Source: Pseudomonas sp. WJP1 (GTDB lineage: Bacteria; Pseudomonadota; Gammaproteobacteria; Pseudomonadales; Pseudomonadaceae). From it: a stretch of 64,000 nt of DNA. The stretch's first letter is position 1. The number at the start of each line of letters is the position of its first letter. A program made the translations under genes and the position numbers. Where the stretch lies: positions 6,599,001-6,663,000 of the forward strand of contig NZ_CP110128.1 in the NCBI RefSeq assembly GCF_028471945.1, written 5' to 3'. The notes under the pieces were generated by a model that searched no databases, was not told where the DNA came from, and worked only from the letters and a program-made list of their open reading frames with translations. This document shows, one piece after another, positions 1 through 10,125 of this stretch.

Positions 1-1338
<1,338 letters not shown>

Positions 1339-1358
1339 TCGGAACCGCTCGGCTCCCT

Positions 1359-1445
1359 GTAGGAGCGAAGCTTGCTCGCGAACGCTTCACCACGGTATTT
1401 CTGAAACACCGCGGTGCCTCCTTCGCGAGCAAGCTTCGCTCCTAC
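1359..1445. repeat. REP-type palindrome between ahcY and metF
   Basis: Two inverted arms, GTAGGAGCGAAGCTTGCTCG at the left and its complement ending at 1445, surround a short spacer that itself contains CACCGCGGTG. This is the Pseudomonas REP layout. It fills most of the gap and could fold in the transcript and separate ahcY from metF. Confidence 0.85.
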
Positions 1446-1492
1446 GGAGAGCGCGAGACTTGCAAGGCTTACGTGTTTCCAAGGATATGACC

Positions 1493-2338
1493 ATGTCCCA
1501 AGATCGTCGCTACAGCTTCGAGTTCTTCCCTACCAAGACCGACGCTGGGCATGAAAAGCTGCTCGCCACTGCCCGTCAGCTGGCCACGTACAACCCCGAT
1601 TTCTTCTCCTGCACCTACGGTGCGGGTGGCTCGACCCGTGATCGCACGCTCAACACCGTGTTGCAGCTCGAGAGCGAAGTCAAAGTCCCGGCCGCACCGC
1701 ACCTGTCGTGCGTCGGCGACAGCAAGTCGGACCTGCGCGGCCTGCTGAGCCAGTACAAGGCTGCCGGCATCCAGCGCATCGTCGCCTTGCGCGGTGACCT
1801 GCCTTCGGGCATGGGCATGGCCAGCGGTGAAATGCGCCACGCCAACGACCTGGTTGAATTCATCCGTGAAGAAACTGGCGACCATTTCCACATCGAAGTC
1901 GCCGCCTACCCGGAAATGCATCCGCAGGCACGCAACTTCGAAGACGATATCAACAACTTCGTGCGCAAGGCCAACGCTGGCGCCGACAGTGCGATCACCC
2001 AGTACTTCTTCAACGCCGACAGCTACTTCTACTTCGTCGAGCGTGTACGGGCCAAAGGCGTGAACATCCCGATCGTGCCGGGGATCATGCCGATCACCAA
2101 CTACAGCAAGCTGGCACGCTTCTCCGATGCCTGCGGTGCGGAAATCCCGCGCTGGATCCGCAAGCAACTGGAAGCCTACGGTGACGACACCCAGAGCATT
2201 CAGCGTTTCGGCGAGCAAGTCATCACCGAAATGTGCGAACGCCTGCTGCAGGGCGGCGCGCCAGGGCTGCACTTCTACACACTGAACCAGGCTGAAGCGA
2301 GCCTCGCGGTGTGGAACAACCTGAAGTTGCCGCGTTAA
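1493..2338 (+). CDS. metF: Methylenetetrahydrofolate reductase
   Basis: Reduces 5,10-methylene-THF to 5-methyl-THF, using FAD, to supply the methyl group for methionine synthesis. The 281-residue protein begins MSQDRRYSFEFFPTKT, with the conserved FEFFP near the N-terminus, and has the barrel segments typical of the family (SCTYGAGGSTRD, ALRGD, ITQYFFNADSYF, PGIMPI). I chose the ATG at 1493 because an AAGGA Shine-Dalgarno at 1481-1485 lies 7 bases upstream. The nearby ATG at 1487 would leave only one base of spacing, and the start at 1460 has no such site. It follows ahcY, in keeping with a shared role in the methyl cycle. Confidence 0.96.
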   Translation: MSQDRRYSFEFFPTKTDAGHEKLLATARQLATYNPDFFSCTYGAGGSTRDRTLNTVLQLESEVKVPAAPHLSCVGDSKSDLRGLLSQYKAAGIQRIVALRGDLPSGMGMASGEMRHANDLVEFIREETGDHFHIEVAAYPEMHPQARNFEDDINNFVRKANAGADSAITQYFFNADSYFYFVERVRAKGVNIPIVPGIMPITNYSKLARFSDACGAEIPRWIRKQLEAYGDDTQSIQRFGEQVITEMCERLLQGGAPGLHFYTLNQAEASLAVWNNLKLPR

Positions 2339-2356
2339 ACAAAGCAAGATCAAAAG

Positions 2357-2429
2357 ATCGCAGCCTGCGGCGGCTCCTACAGGAAATAAACATTCCAACG
2401 TAGGAGCTGTCGCACGCTGCGATTTTTTG
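2357..2429 (+). terminator. REP-like palindrome ending in a T-run, likely metF terminator
   Basis: ATCGCAGC at the left pairs with GCTGCGAT at the right, enclosing inner arms GGCTCCTAC/GTAGGAGC, and is followed directly by TTTTTTG. The element therefore looks like a REP palindrome that also works as an intrinsic terminator after metF. Confidence 0.6.
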
Positions 2430-2525
2430 CTTTCAACGCACTTTTATTGTGCGGCAATCCACGGAGTTAGAGCATCTGCTGCCAGTTTCTGGCTCTTTCG
2501 CGTTTCTCGTCGTAATCTCAAGCCC

Positions 2526-3341
2526 ATGCCTTTGATCACGCAGTTCGTCGCCCTGCTTGTTTTCACTTGCCTTAGCTTTGCCGCTAGGGGCGAGAAGCTG
2601 CGCATTGTCACCGAACCCTGGGCACCTTACGTGTACGAGGAGAACGGCAAGGCACAGGGACTGGACTACGAAACCACCGCCATCGTCTTCAAGCGCCTGG
2701 GCATCGAAGTGGAATGGCAGTTCCTGCCATGGAAACGCTGCCTGTCGATGCTTGAAACCGGTCAGGCCGATGGCGCGCTGGACATCTTCCATAGCGATGA
2801 GCGCGACGCGACCCTGCTCTACCCCAGCGAACCGCTGTCAGACGTGCAGTTCGTGATGTTCTACGCCAACGCCAGGCCCCATCCGTTTCGCACCCTCGAC
2901 GAACTGCGCGGCCTGACCATCGGCATCTCTCCTGGCTACCTGTACAGCCAGGACTTCAGGAACTCGACCCTGTTCACCCGGGAACCAGCACCGAGCCATG
3001 AGGCGAACTTCGGCAAACTGGTGCGAGGACGAATCGACCTGCTGATCACCGACCGCAGGGTGGGCCAGCACTTGCTCGACGAACTGAACATCCGCAACCA
3101 GATCACCGAAAATCCCGTCGTCATCAGTCAGCAGAGCCAGTTCCTGGCGGTGCGACGCAATGCCGGCATGGATTTGCTGGTGCAGCGCTTCGGCGCCGAA
3201 CTCAAACGTTTCAAGCGCGAACCGGCCTACGCAGAGCTCAGCGCGCGATATGGCGCCGCACCAGCCGATACTCCCAACGCCGGGCGGACCACGGCCAACA
3301 CGGAAAAAACCGTTGAGCAGCAGGAAAGCGGCGCGCAGTGA
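2526..3341 (+). CDS. Periplasmic solute-binding protein, family 3 (amino-acid type)
   Basis: A probable periplasmic ligand-binding protein of the SBP_bac_3 class, which normally binds amino acids for ABC uptake or sensing. From the ATG at 2526 it is 271 residues, with a signal peptide over residues 1-22 (hydrophobic core LITQFVALLVFTCLSFAARG) and then the family opening EKLRIVTEPWAPYVYEENGK. The motif GQADGALDIF and the segment LRGLTIGISPGY also fit. Upstream TTG starts exist, but they would place non-hydrophobic sequence before the signal peptide. No clear Shine-Dalgarno precedes 2526. The C-terminal 30 residues are a polar, Asn/Thr/Gln-rich tail. No permease or ATPase genes are adjacent, so this is an orphan and the ligand is unknown. 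Confidence 0.8.
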   Translation: MPLITQFVALLVFTCLSFAARGEKLRIVTEPWAPYVYEENGKAQGLDYETTAIVFKRLGIEVEWQFLPWKRCLSMLETGQADGALDIFHSDERDATLLYPSEPLSDVQFVMFYANARPHPFRTLDELRGLTIGISPGYLYSQDFRNSTLFTREPAPSHEANFGKLVRGRIDLLITDRRVGQHLLDELNIRNQITENPVVISQQSQFLAVRRNAGMDLLVQRFGAELKRFKREPAYAELSARYGAAPADTPNAGRTTANTEKTVEQQESGAQ

Positions 3342-3347
3342 TTGCTC

Positions 3348-3356
3348 TGTTATACT
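3348..3356 (+). promoter_or_regulatory. Candidate extended -10 promoter for rhlE
   Basis: TGTTATACT is an extended -10 (TG-N-TATACT) just after the solute-binding gene stops. There is no convincing -35 at 17 bp. If used, it would give rhlE a leader of about 200 bases. Confidence 0.45.
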
Positions 3357-3566
3357 CCGGCCTTCCCGCCAGGCTCACGCCCGGACGCTCGGAACCGTTC
3401 AAGGCATCTCGACCCCGCTACAGCGCAGCTTTTCAGCCCGCGCGAGCGCTCCAGACGAGCCTTCGTGACCGAAGCAGGACCGGACGGGATTGCGTTCCTC
3501 ATAAACGCCATTCGCGCCAGGCAAGACTCCCATTGGGCCAAGCCCTAACTTAAAACAGGATTACTC

Positions 3567-5441
3567 ATGTCCTTTGCTTCCCTCGGTCTCTCCGAGGCTT
3601 TAGTCCGCGCCATCGAGGCAGCGGGCTATACCGAGCCTACTCCGGTGCAACAGCGGGCCATTCCCGCCGTGTTGCAAGGTCGCGACCTGATGGTCGCGGC
3701 ACAGACAGGTACTGGTAAAACCGGCGGTTTCGCCCTTCCGATCCTGGAGCGGTTGTTCCCCAACGGTCACCCGGACAAATCCCAGCGTCACGGCCCGCGC
3801 CAACCGCGCGTACTGGTCCTGACCCCTACTCGCGAACTCGCGGCGCAAGTGCACGAAAGCTTCAAGGTCTATGCCCGTGACCTGAAGTTCGTCAGCGCCT
3901 GCATCTTCGGCGGCGTCGGTATGAACCCGCAGGTCCAGGCCATGTCCCGTGGCGTAGACGTGCTGGTGGCCTGCCCTGGCCGCCTGCTCGACCTGGCCGG
4001 CCAAGGCAGCGTCGACCTGTCCCACGTGGAAATCCTCGTGCTGGACGAAGCCGACCGCATGCTCGACATGGGCTTCGTCCATGACGTGAAGAAAGTCCTC
4101 GCCCGTCTGCCGGCCAAGCGCCAGAACCTGCTGTTCTCGGCGACCTTCTCCAAGGACATCACCGACCTCGCCGGCAAGCTGCTGCACAACCCGGAACGCA
4201 TCGAAGTCACGCCGCCGAACACCACGGTCGAGCGCATCGAACAGCGCGTATTCCGCCTGCCGGCCAGCCACAAGCGTGCACTGCTGGCGCACCTGATCAC
4301 CGCTGGCGCCTGGGAACAGGTCCTGGTGTTCACCCGCACCAAGCACGGCGCCAACCGCCTGGCCGAGTACCTGGACAAACACGGCCTGAGCGCCGTCGCG
4401 ATCCACGGCAACAAGAGCCAGAACGCTCGCACCAAAGCCCTGGCCGACTTCAAGGCCGGTACCGTGCGCATCCTGGTTGCCACCGACATCGCCGCTCGCG
4501 GCCTGGACATCGACCAGTTGCCACACGTGGTCAACTTCGAACTGCCGAACGTCGATGAAGACTACGTGCACCGCATTGGCCGTACCGGCCGTGCCGGTCG
4601 TTCGGGCGAGGCGATCTCGCTGGTGGCCCCGGACGAAGAAAAACTGCTGAAAAGCATCGAGCGCATGACCAAGCAGAAAATCGCCGACGGCGACCTGATG
4701 GGCTTCGATGCCAGCGCCGTGGAAGCCGAGAAACCCGAAGCACGCGAGCGTCCGGACATGCGCAACCCGCGCAATCCACGTGGCCCACGCGGCGACGGTC
4801 CGAATGGCAGCGGTGGTGGTGGCGGTCGCAAGGACAAAGGCAAGGACAAGGGCAAGGAAAAACCGGCGGGTGAGCGCGGTGAGCGTCCGGCCCGTCAGCA
4901 AAAGCCACGCGAAGGCACCCCGGCCCGCGAACAGCGCCAGCCAAGCCAGCCGCCGCGCGCCGCAGCTGATCGTGCTCCAGACGAGTTCCTGGACGACGAT
5001 ATCGATAACTTCGGTAACCGCGTCGACTACGTGCCACAGCAGAAACCGGCCCAGGGCCGCGGCCGTCGCCCGGGTGCTCCGGCACAAGGCACAGCTGCAG
5101 GCTCCGGCGCTCCGCGCGGTGGCAAGCCACAGGGTGGCCGCCAGAACGGTCCGCGCAGCAGCGATGGCGCCAGCACCGGCACCCCGCCAGCCAAGCGCAG
5201 CGGCCCACGCAGCGGCGCTCCACGTGATGGCCAGGCCCGTCGCGAAGACTCGCGCAACCGCCGCCCGGCCCGTGACGAGCAATCGCGTTCGGAACCGGCC
5301 GTGCAGAACCCACGCGGCCCCGCGCCGAAGATCATGCACAAGGAGTCGAAGGCCGATCGCTTCCCGACACCTGAGCAGCTGGATCAACTGCCAAGCCGTC
5401 CTCGTGGCGAAAAACCGGCATTGCTGACCCGCAATCGCTGA
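3567..5441 (+). CDS. rhlE: DEAD-box ATP-dependent RNA helicase RhlE
   Basis: Unwinds short RNA duplexes, with roles in ribosome assembly and RNA turnover. All core motifs are visible: the Q-motif region near residues 22-30, Walker A AQTGTGKT at 45-52, PTRELA, DEAD near 160, SAT near 191, and HRIGRTGR near 335. The helicase core ends around residue 390. The remaining 230 residues are a low-complexity, Arg/Gly/Lys/Pro-rich tail with a Gly run and [10 protein letters not shown], likely an RNA-binding disordered extension. At 624 residues it is much longer than E. coli RhlE, as is usual for Pseudomonas. It starts about 225 bases after the previous gene and ends just before an intrinsic terminator. 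Confidence 0.95.
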   Translation: MSFASLGLSEALVRAIEAAGYTEPTPVQQRAIPAVLQGRDLMVAAQTGTGKTGGFALPILERLFPNGHPDKSQRHGPRQPRVLVLTPTRELAAQVHESFKVYARDLKFVSACIFGGVGMNPQVQAMSRGVDVLVACPGRLLDLAGQGSVDLSHVEILVLDEADRMLDMGFVHDVKKVLARLPAKRQNLLFSATFSKDITDLAGKLLHNPERIEVTPPNTTVERIEQRVFRLPASHKRALLAHLITAGAWEQVLVFTRTKHGANRLAEYLDKHGLSAVAIHGNKSQNARTKALADFKAGTVRILVATDIAARGLDIDQLPHVVNFELPNVDEDYVHRIGRTGRAGRSGEAISLVAPDEEKLLKSIERMTKQKIADGDLMGFDASAVEAEKPEARERPDMRNPRNPRGPRGDGPNGSGGGGGRKDKGKDKGKEKPAGERGERPARQQKPREGTPAREQRQPSQPPRAAADRAPDEFLDDDIDNFGNRVDYVPQQKPAQGRGRRPGAPAQGTAAGSGAPRGGKPQGGRQNGPRSSDGASTGTPPAKRSGPRSGAPRDGQARREDSRNRRPARDEQSRSEPAVQNPRGPAPKIMHKESKADRFPTPEQLDQLPSRPRGEKPALLTRNR

Positions 5442-5455
5442 GTTATCGCTGCAAT

Positions 5456-5494
5456 AAAAAATGCCCCGTACCGAAAGGTCCGGGGCATTTTTTA
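5456..5494 (+). terminator. Intrinsic terminator after rhlE
   Basis: A-run, ATGCCCCG stem with its complement CGGGGCAT, and then TTTTTTAT. It lies 15 bases past the rhlE stop codon. Confidence 0.9.
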
Positions 5495-5511
5495 TGCGTA
5501 ACACAGAACCT

Positions 5512-5593
5512 GTAGGAGCCGGCTTGCCGGCGAAGGGGTCCTCGAATTCCGTGGAGAGGTCAGGGACGCCTTCGCTGGCAAGCCAGCTCCTAC
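5512..5593. repeat. REP-type palindrome between the rhlE and yceI terminators
   Basis: The left arm GTAGGAGCCGGCTTGCCGGC and the right arm GCTGGCAAGCCAGCTCCTAC are imperfect complements around a 30-base spacer. It lies between two convergent genes. Confidence 0.85.
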
Positions 5594-5612
5594 ACAGTTT
5601 GTGTGCGAAAAT

Positions 5613-5650
5613 AAAAAACGCCCGCGCTCGGGAGAGCAGCGGGCGTTTTT
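5613..5650 (-). terminator. Intrinsic terminator after yceI
   Basis: An ACGCCCGC / GCGGGCGT stem flanked by an A-run and a T-run lies 15 bases beyond the yceI stop. It could act in both directions. Confidence 0.85.
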
Positions 5651-5664
5651 GTCAGCGGCGAAAA

Positions 5665-6252
5665 TTACTTCGCTTTGACACCTTCAAACGTCACGTACAT
5701 TTCAACTGCATCGGACGATGGACCCAGGTCTTTCTGCTTGCCGAAATCGGAACGCTTGAGGCTGAAGGTACCCTCGAAGCCTGCACGGTAGCCGCCCCAT
5801 GGATCCTTGCCTTCACCCAGGAAAGTGGCTTTGACCACGATTGGCTTGGTCACACCGAGGATAGTCAGGTCACCAGCCACGTCAGCAGTGTCCTTGCCAG
5901 CAGCGTTTTTGCCGGTAGGTTTGACGCTGGTGGAAACAAACGTGGCTTTGCTGCCGTTCAGGAAGTCTTTGCTGGAGATGTGCTTGTCGCGCTCGGCGTT
6001 GTTGGTGAACACGCTGGCGGTGTTCACGTTGAACTCGATCTTGCTGTCTTCAGGCTTGGCAGCGTCAAAGCTGAACTTGCCGTCGATGTCCTTGAAAGTA
6101 CCGGTGATGAAGCTGTAGCCCAAGTGGCTGATCTTGAAGTCAACGAAGGCGTGCTGGCCTTCCTTGTCGACCACGTAGTCAGCGGCCATGACGCTACCGG
6201 CGGACAACAGGGCGGAACTGATTGCCAGAGCGGCCAGAGTCTTTTTCAACAT
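5665..6252 (-). CDS. YceI family periplasmic protein
   Basis: A lipocalin-like beta-barrel protein of the YceI family, which binds isoprenoid-like lipids; its physiological role is not settled. It is 195 residues with a clear signal peptide (residues 1-23, cleavage after SVMA-A) and the family opening [24 protein letters not shown]. The motif FSLKRSDFG near the C-terminus is also typical. It lies 32 bases downstream of a cytochrome b561 gene on the same strand. This pairing is common in proteobacteria and suggests one operon. The end is marked by an intrinsic terminator. Confidence 0.93.
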   Translation of the reverse strand: MLKKTLAALAISSALLSAGSVMAADYVVDKEGQHAFVDFKISHLGYSFITGTFKDIDGKFSFDAAKPEDSKIEFNVNTASVFTNNAERDKHISSKDFLNGSKATFVSTSVKPTGKNAAGKDTADVAGDLTILGVTKPIVVKATFLGEGKDPWGGYRAGFEGTFSLKRSDFGKQKDLGPSSDAVEMYVTFEGVKAK

Positions 6253-6284
6253 GCTTTGTTTTCCTTTGGAGTCGAGGTTGAACT

Positions 6285-6836
6285 TCAGGCTTTGCGACCC
6301 AGCATTCGCTTGAGGGTCACATCACGGTCGATAAAGTGGTGCTTCAATGCTGCCAACGCATGGAGGCCGGAAAAAATTACCAGCACCCACGCCAGCCAGA
6401 GGTGAATCACACCGGCGGTATCTGCCTGGTCCGGTAGTCCGGACACCAGCGCAGGCACTTCAAACAAGCCGAACACCGGGATACCGACACCTTCTGCGGT
6501 GGAAATCAGGTAACCGGCAATCATCACAGCGAACAGACTGAGATACAGAAAGCCATGGCCGAAATGGGCGCCCAGGCGTGTCAGACGGCTGTAGCTGGAA
6601 AGGGTCGGTGGCGGCGGACTGATGAAACGCCACAACACCCGCAGCACCATCACACCCAGCAACACCAGGCCGATACTCTTGTGCAGGTCCGGCGCGTCTT
6701 TGCGCCAGGTGCTGTAGTAGTCGAGCCCGACCATCCACAGCCCCAACGCGAACAGGCCGAAGACCGCCAGCGCCACACCCCAGTGCATGAAAATGCTGAC
6801 CCAGCCGTAACGGGAATTGGAATTTCGTAGCTGCAT
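6285..6836 (-). CDS. Cytochrome b561 family inner-membrane protein
   Basis: A di-haem b-type cytochrome that moves electrons from the quinone pool, probably superoxide:ubiquinone oxidoreductase-like. The 183 residues contain four predicted membrane helices (about 12-32, 48-65, 88-110 and 145-165). Histidines usable as haem ligands lie in them: [31 protein letters not shown] and [13 protein letters not shown]. It is the first gene of the pair with yceI. Two adjacent 12-bp direct repeats lie 30-54 bases upstream and could be an operator. Confidence 0.92.
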   Translation of the reverse strand: MQLRNSNSRYGWVSIFMHWGVALAVFGLFALGLWMVGLDYYSTWRKDAPDLHKSIGLVLLGVMVLRVLWRFISPPPPTLSSYSRLTRLGAHFGHGFLYLSLFAVMIAGYLISTAEGVGIPVFGLFEVPALVSGLPDQADTAGVIHLWLAWVLVIFSGLHALAALKHHFIDRDVTLKRMLGRKA

Positions 6837-7298
6837 TGCCTAGATCCTGTGTGTGCTGGCCCAAGACTATCGATTTATCTATCGAATTAAAGCGGAAAAT
6901 TTCGCTTTGAAATATCGAGAAATGCGATCAAAAGCCTAAATTACGAGGGTTAAGGAAAGATTAAAGTCGAAATTGTGAGAAAAAGTGAATACAAAGCAGA
7001 GAACACCTGTATCAAAAGATTTATTCGATTTCTACCCCGTTTTTTTCCTGAGCGTCACCAAGCCTTGGTCTCAGTGGTCGACGCCGGTTGGCGCTGGATT
7101 TTCGTCGTTTTTTTGGTCTGTGCCCTCTCGGCAGGCTCAACCTTCGCCGAGCAGAGGATTTGGTGACCGGCCCCTTGCTTTTTTGCTTCACGCTAACCAC
7201 CGATGATTTTTTAAGACAAGCTATATATATGTATTGCCATTTCGGCGTTCCAACTTGATCAAATGAGTGCTCAATAACTCGTTGGAAAAGGTGAAACC
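6837..7298. other. AT-rich intergenic region with no supported gene
   Basis: The 462 bases before the lectin gene are clearly richer in A and T than the neighbouring genes. They hold the tandem repeat at 6867-6890 and a TATATATAT run near 7223-7233. A short open frame at 6975-7166 has no Shine-Dalgarno and no recognisable product, and I do not call it a gene. Promoters for the b561 gene (left) and the lectin gene (right) must lie here. Confidence 0.6.
6867..6890. promoter_or_regulatory. Adjacent 12-bp direct repeats, candidate operator of b561-yceI
   Basis: CTATCGATTTAT is followed without a gap by CTATCGAATTAA. The two copies match at 10 of 12 positions. They lie 30-54 bases upstream of the b561 start codon, where a repressor or activator could control the operon. 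The regulator is unknown. Confidence 0.4.
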
Positions 7299-7811
7299 AT
7301 GGCTATTACTTACACCCCATTTCAAGCAAGTGGCTCGCCGGTGTTACCTCCCAATCAAAAGATGTCGGCGGGGCAGCACCTAATATCCGCGAACGGACGA
7401 TTTCGACTGATATTGCAGGCCGACGGAAACTTGGTGATTAAAGATGGCGACACAGTAGTTTGGGTTGCAGATGAAAATCAGATTTATAGCAGAACGCTGT
7501 ATCCGAAAAGAATGCGTGAGCCGCTGATGTTCGTGATCAGCAATAGTGGCTTTCTATATGATCCCTCCAGAAGACGATCATGGATTGCTGAGAGCACTCA
7601 CAGCACTGATAAATCGCTGTGGTACAACACGTGTGTGGTTATCCAAGATGACGGGAATCTAGTCATTTACGATCAGCGCACGGGAAATCTGTGCTGGGCC
7701 CGCTCCGGATTCGTTCCTGGTCGTATTCCAAAGGCAAAGGAGCGGTTCACCAGAGTGCTAGAGGATGGAACGGAAATTAAAACATGGAAATTTTCATTAG
7801 GACCTCTCTAA
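7299..7811 (+). CDS. Small B-lectin (monocot mannose-binding lectin-like) protein
   Basis: A 170-residue protein with one beta-prism lectin domain of the B_lectin/MMBL fold. Two repeats of the mannose-binding signature QxDxNxVxY are visible: QADGNLVIK near residues 47-55 (last position K, not Y) and the intact QDDGNLVIY near 114-122. A degenerate middle repeat (VISNSGFLYD) lies between them. No signal peptide is seen. The ATG at 7299 has an AAAAGGTG Shine-Dalgarno. L-type bacteriocins (LlpA family) carry two such domains in about 270 residues, so this is about half that size. It may be a lectin-like effector or a cell-surface binding protein. The surrounding DNA is AT-richer than the chromosome average, which suggests transfer. 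Confidence 0.75.
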   Translation: MAITYTPFQASGSPVLPPNQKMSAGQHLISANGRFRLILQADGNLVIKDGDTVVWVADENQIYSRTLYPKRMREPLMFVISNSGFLYDPSRRRSWIAESTHSTDKSLWYNTCVVIQDDGNLVIYDQRTGNLCWARSGFVPGRIPKAKERFTRVLEDGTEIKTWKFSLGPL

Positions 7812-7836
7812 TAGCCCCTTGCAGTTTAAATAATAA

Positions 7837-7995
7837 CTAATTTCTGAAGGCTGGGGGCGGATTCAGGCACTCATAATAGTACGGATCAATCTCACATTTA
7901 TGAGCTAATCGATGGCCGTATCCTTTAGGAAAGAATTCACCACTTGCACAGCCAGAAAGTGCGATTACTACTATTATTGCTACTAGCGCCTTCAT
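7837..7995 (-). CDS. Small lipoprotein of unknown function
   Basis: A 52-residue protein with a textbook lipoprotein signal: M-K, a hydrophobic stretch ALVAIIVVIALSG, then the lipobox cysteine (LSGC). The mature part is only about 35 residues, with two further cysteines (HKCEIDPYYYEC) that could form a disulfide. The start at 7995 is preceded by a strong GGAGG site, while the upstream start at 8046 adds only poor sequence. It is convergent with the lectin gene. I do not recognise the family. Confidence 0.7.
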   Translation of the reverse strand: MKALVAIIVVIALSGCASGEFFPKGYGHRLAHKCEIDPYYYECLNPPPAFRN

Positions 7996-8121
7996 ACACC
8001 CTCCATACCTCTTAAAGAGAATAGGTTTGTGGCTTGCATATAACAATCATCTACTTCTGATTAATTTGTGGGAAATATCTGGCCCAGCGCTAAATTCTGT
8101 AGGACAGCAATCGTACGAGCA

Positions 8122-8156
8122 AAAAAAAAGCGCAGCCCTGGGGCCGCGCTTTTTTT
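8122..8156 (-). terminator. Intrinsic terminator after the amine oxidase gene
   Basis: An A-run, an AAGCGC stem with GCGCTT, a GC-rich inner part, and a T-run. It lies 12 bases beyond the stop codon at 8168 and could serve both directions. Confidence 0.8.
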
Positions 8157-8167
8157 ACACCTGAACG

Positions 8168-9904
8168 TTACTGGGCCTTGGTAACAGTGCCCGCCGCTGG
8201 CTTCTTCGCCGGCTCAGCCTTTTTCGCCGGGGCTTTTTTTGCCTCGGTCTTGGCTGCCGGTTTCTTCGCCGGGGCTTTGGCTGGCGCTTTCTTGGCTGGC
8301 TCAGCCTTCACCGGTGCAGCAGGCTTCGCAGCCTCGACCGGTGCAGCTGCTGGTGCCGGCGTTGGGGCTGGTGCAGGCGCTGGAGCGACTGGTTCTGGCG
8401 CCTTGACCGGCTCTGGCTTCTTCTCGTCATCCGAGCCGCCAAACAGGTTGGTGAAGAAGTTGCCCTTCTTCGCCGCCACCGCGCCGGCTGCAGCTGCGGC
8501 GGCTACTGGAGCGGCCTTCGCCGGGTCAAACGACTTGCCCGCCGCCAGGTCTTCAACCTGACCGGCCGCGCGCTGACCGGAGCGCAACGCGCCTTCCAGG
8601 GTGCCCGGGTAGAGAGCGTCGGTGTGTTCGCCGGCAAAGGCTACGCGCTGAGTCGGACGCTCCCACAGGCGCCAGAACTTGCTGATCTGGCCCGGGCCGA
8701 ACGCCAGGTAAGCGCCGCCCATCGAAGGGTCGGTGCTGTAGCGACGGATTTCATAACCGGTAAACGAACCACGTGCCTGTGGATAAAACGCGTGCAGGCG
8801 AATCAACACCTGATCGACCATCTGCTTGTCGCCGAACGCCTGCATGACCCGTGCGTTATCGCCGGACAGGTTGATCACCACGTTGGCGCCGCCCTTCAAG
8901 GCCGGCTCGATCCACAACATACCGAGGCCGGTATTACTGAAAATCTCGCCGGACATGCGCGCCTTGGGCTCCCACACTGGCGTCTTGAACTTCAGCATGA
9001 TCTGGTCGCGCCAGCCGTAGTTGGTGCCCTTGATCGCGGCCAAGTGCTGGGCATCCAGTGCCGGGGTCATCTGGATCTTGTTCAGGGCACGCAGAGGCAC
9101 GGCCAGTACCACGTAGTCAGCCTGATAGCCAACGCTGCCGACCTTGACGGTGACGCCATCCTTGTCCTGGGTAATGGACGAGACCGGGGAGCTGGTCTTG
9201 ATGGTTTTCAGCTGCTTGACGAAGGCCTGGGCCAGCACCGGGCTGCCGCCGACCAGACGCGAAGCGCGCAGGTCACGGTCGGAAACACCACGGTAAACGC
9301 GGCTCTGCTGGGCGAAGTAAAGCAGCGAGATACGCGAAGGTTCGTCGTAACGGGTACGAATCTGCTGGTTCACCAACTGACGGGCAGTCGGCGGCAGGCT
9401 CAGGCGATCAAGCCAATTGGACACGTTGATCTGGTCCAGGGCGTGCAGCGTGTTGTTGGCTGCCGGGTTCAGCGGGTCTTCGATCGAGCGCGCCAGGTCA
9501 TCCACAGTCTTTTCGTAGCGCTTGAGCGCTTCGGCAGTGGTCGGGTCCTTGGTGGCAAGATCGGCAGCGGTGTAATACACGCCGTCGATCAGGTAGCTGG
9601 GTGTACGCACGAATTCCGGCGCTGGCGTGGTGCTCAGCTTGAACGTCGAGACGTACTTGTTCAGGACTGGCTGGGTCTTGTCGTTGCCGATCCACTCGCT
9701 GGTGGCCATGCCGGAGCGGCCACCCAGGCTTGGCTTGGCTTCCAGCAGCGTGACCTGCCAGCCTTTGTTCTGCAGCTCATAAGCAGCCGTGAGGCCCGAG
9801 ACCCCGCCGCCGATCACGATCGCGGTTTTATCCTTGGCCAGCGCAGACACGCTGAACAGCCCCAACATCACCAGCGCACAGGCGCGCAGCCAACCGACAG
9901 ACAT
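8168..9904 (-). CDS. Exported flavin-dependent amine oxidase with Lys/Ala/Pro-rich tail
   Basis: A predicted FAD-dependent amine oxidase. Residues 1-23 form a Sec-type signal (no twin arginine), followed at about 28-42 by the dinucleotide motif AIVIGGGVSGLTAAYEL and the ELEAKPSLGGRSG-like region. The C-terminal flavin motif is AFAGEHTDALYPGTLEGALRSG, near residues 418-440. From about residue 455 the protein becomes low complexity: an Ala-rich segment, a Pro/Ala repeat, and a final tail of KKAPAKK-type repeats resembling histone H1 or AlgP. The substrate is unknown. A flavoenzyme with a Sec-like leader and a basic tail is unusual. The gene is followed by its own terminator and stands alone. 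Confidence 0.85.
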   Translation of the reverse strand: MSVGWLRACALVMLGLFSVSALAKDKTAIVIGGGVSGLTAAYELQNKGWQVTLLEAKPSLGGRSGMATSEWIGNDKTQPVLNKYVSTFKLSTTPAPEFVRTPSYLIDGVYYTAADLATKDPTTAEALKRYEKTVDDLARSIEDPLNPAANNTLHALDQINVSNWLDRLSLPPTARQLVNQQIRTRYDEPSRISLLYFAQQSRVYRGVSDRDLRASRLVGGSPVLAQAFVKQLKTIKTSSPVSSITQDKDGVTVKVGSVGYQADYVVLAVPLRALNKIQMTPALDAQHLAAIKGTNYGWRDQIMLKFKTPVWEPKARMSGEIFSNTGLGMLWIEPALKGGANVVINLSGDNARVMQAFGDKQMVDQVLIRLHAFYPQARGSFTGYEIRRYSTDPSMGGAYLAFGPGQISKFWRLWERPTQRVAFAGEHTDALYPGTLEGALRSGQRAAGQVEDLAAGKSFDPAKAAPVAAAAAAGAVAAKKGNFFTNLFGGSDDEKKPEPVKAPEPVAPAPAPAPTPAPAAAPVEAAKPAAPVKAEPAKKAPAKAPAKKPAAKTEAKKAPAKKAEPAKKPAAGTVTKAQ

Positions 9905-10125
9905 TCAGCGAACTCCGGAAATTCAGGAAAAAATAGCGGTTTTACGAGCCAGGCGGCTCAAGAACCGCGAAGGATACGTCAGCCTTCAGACGCCCGCCAG
10001 CAACGTCTACCGCCCTATACAAAGTAGCTCAATCGACACAATGGGTTGTTCCCGAGGCACGCATTGCATAGGCTTGCGCGATTGTATGTCCGCGCATGTC
10101 ACGGACCGCCTCGAGGAGACTGAAC

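Noticed and set aside
3600..5504. A 634-codon open frame on the minus strand opposite rhlE
   Set aside because: It is an antisense shadow of a GC-rich gene with biased third positions. The rhlE product is well identified on the plus strand.
6975..7166. A 63-codon frame in the AT-rich gap before the lectin gene
   Set aside because: No Shine-Dalgarno, no family, and the composition is that of non-coding DNA.
8624..10027. A 467-codon plus-strand frame
   Set aside because: It is opposite the amine oxidase gene and has no recognisable product.
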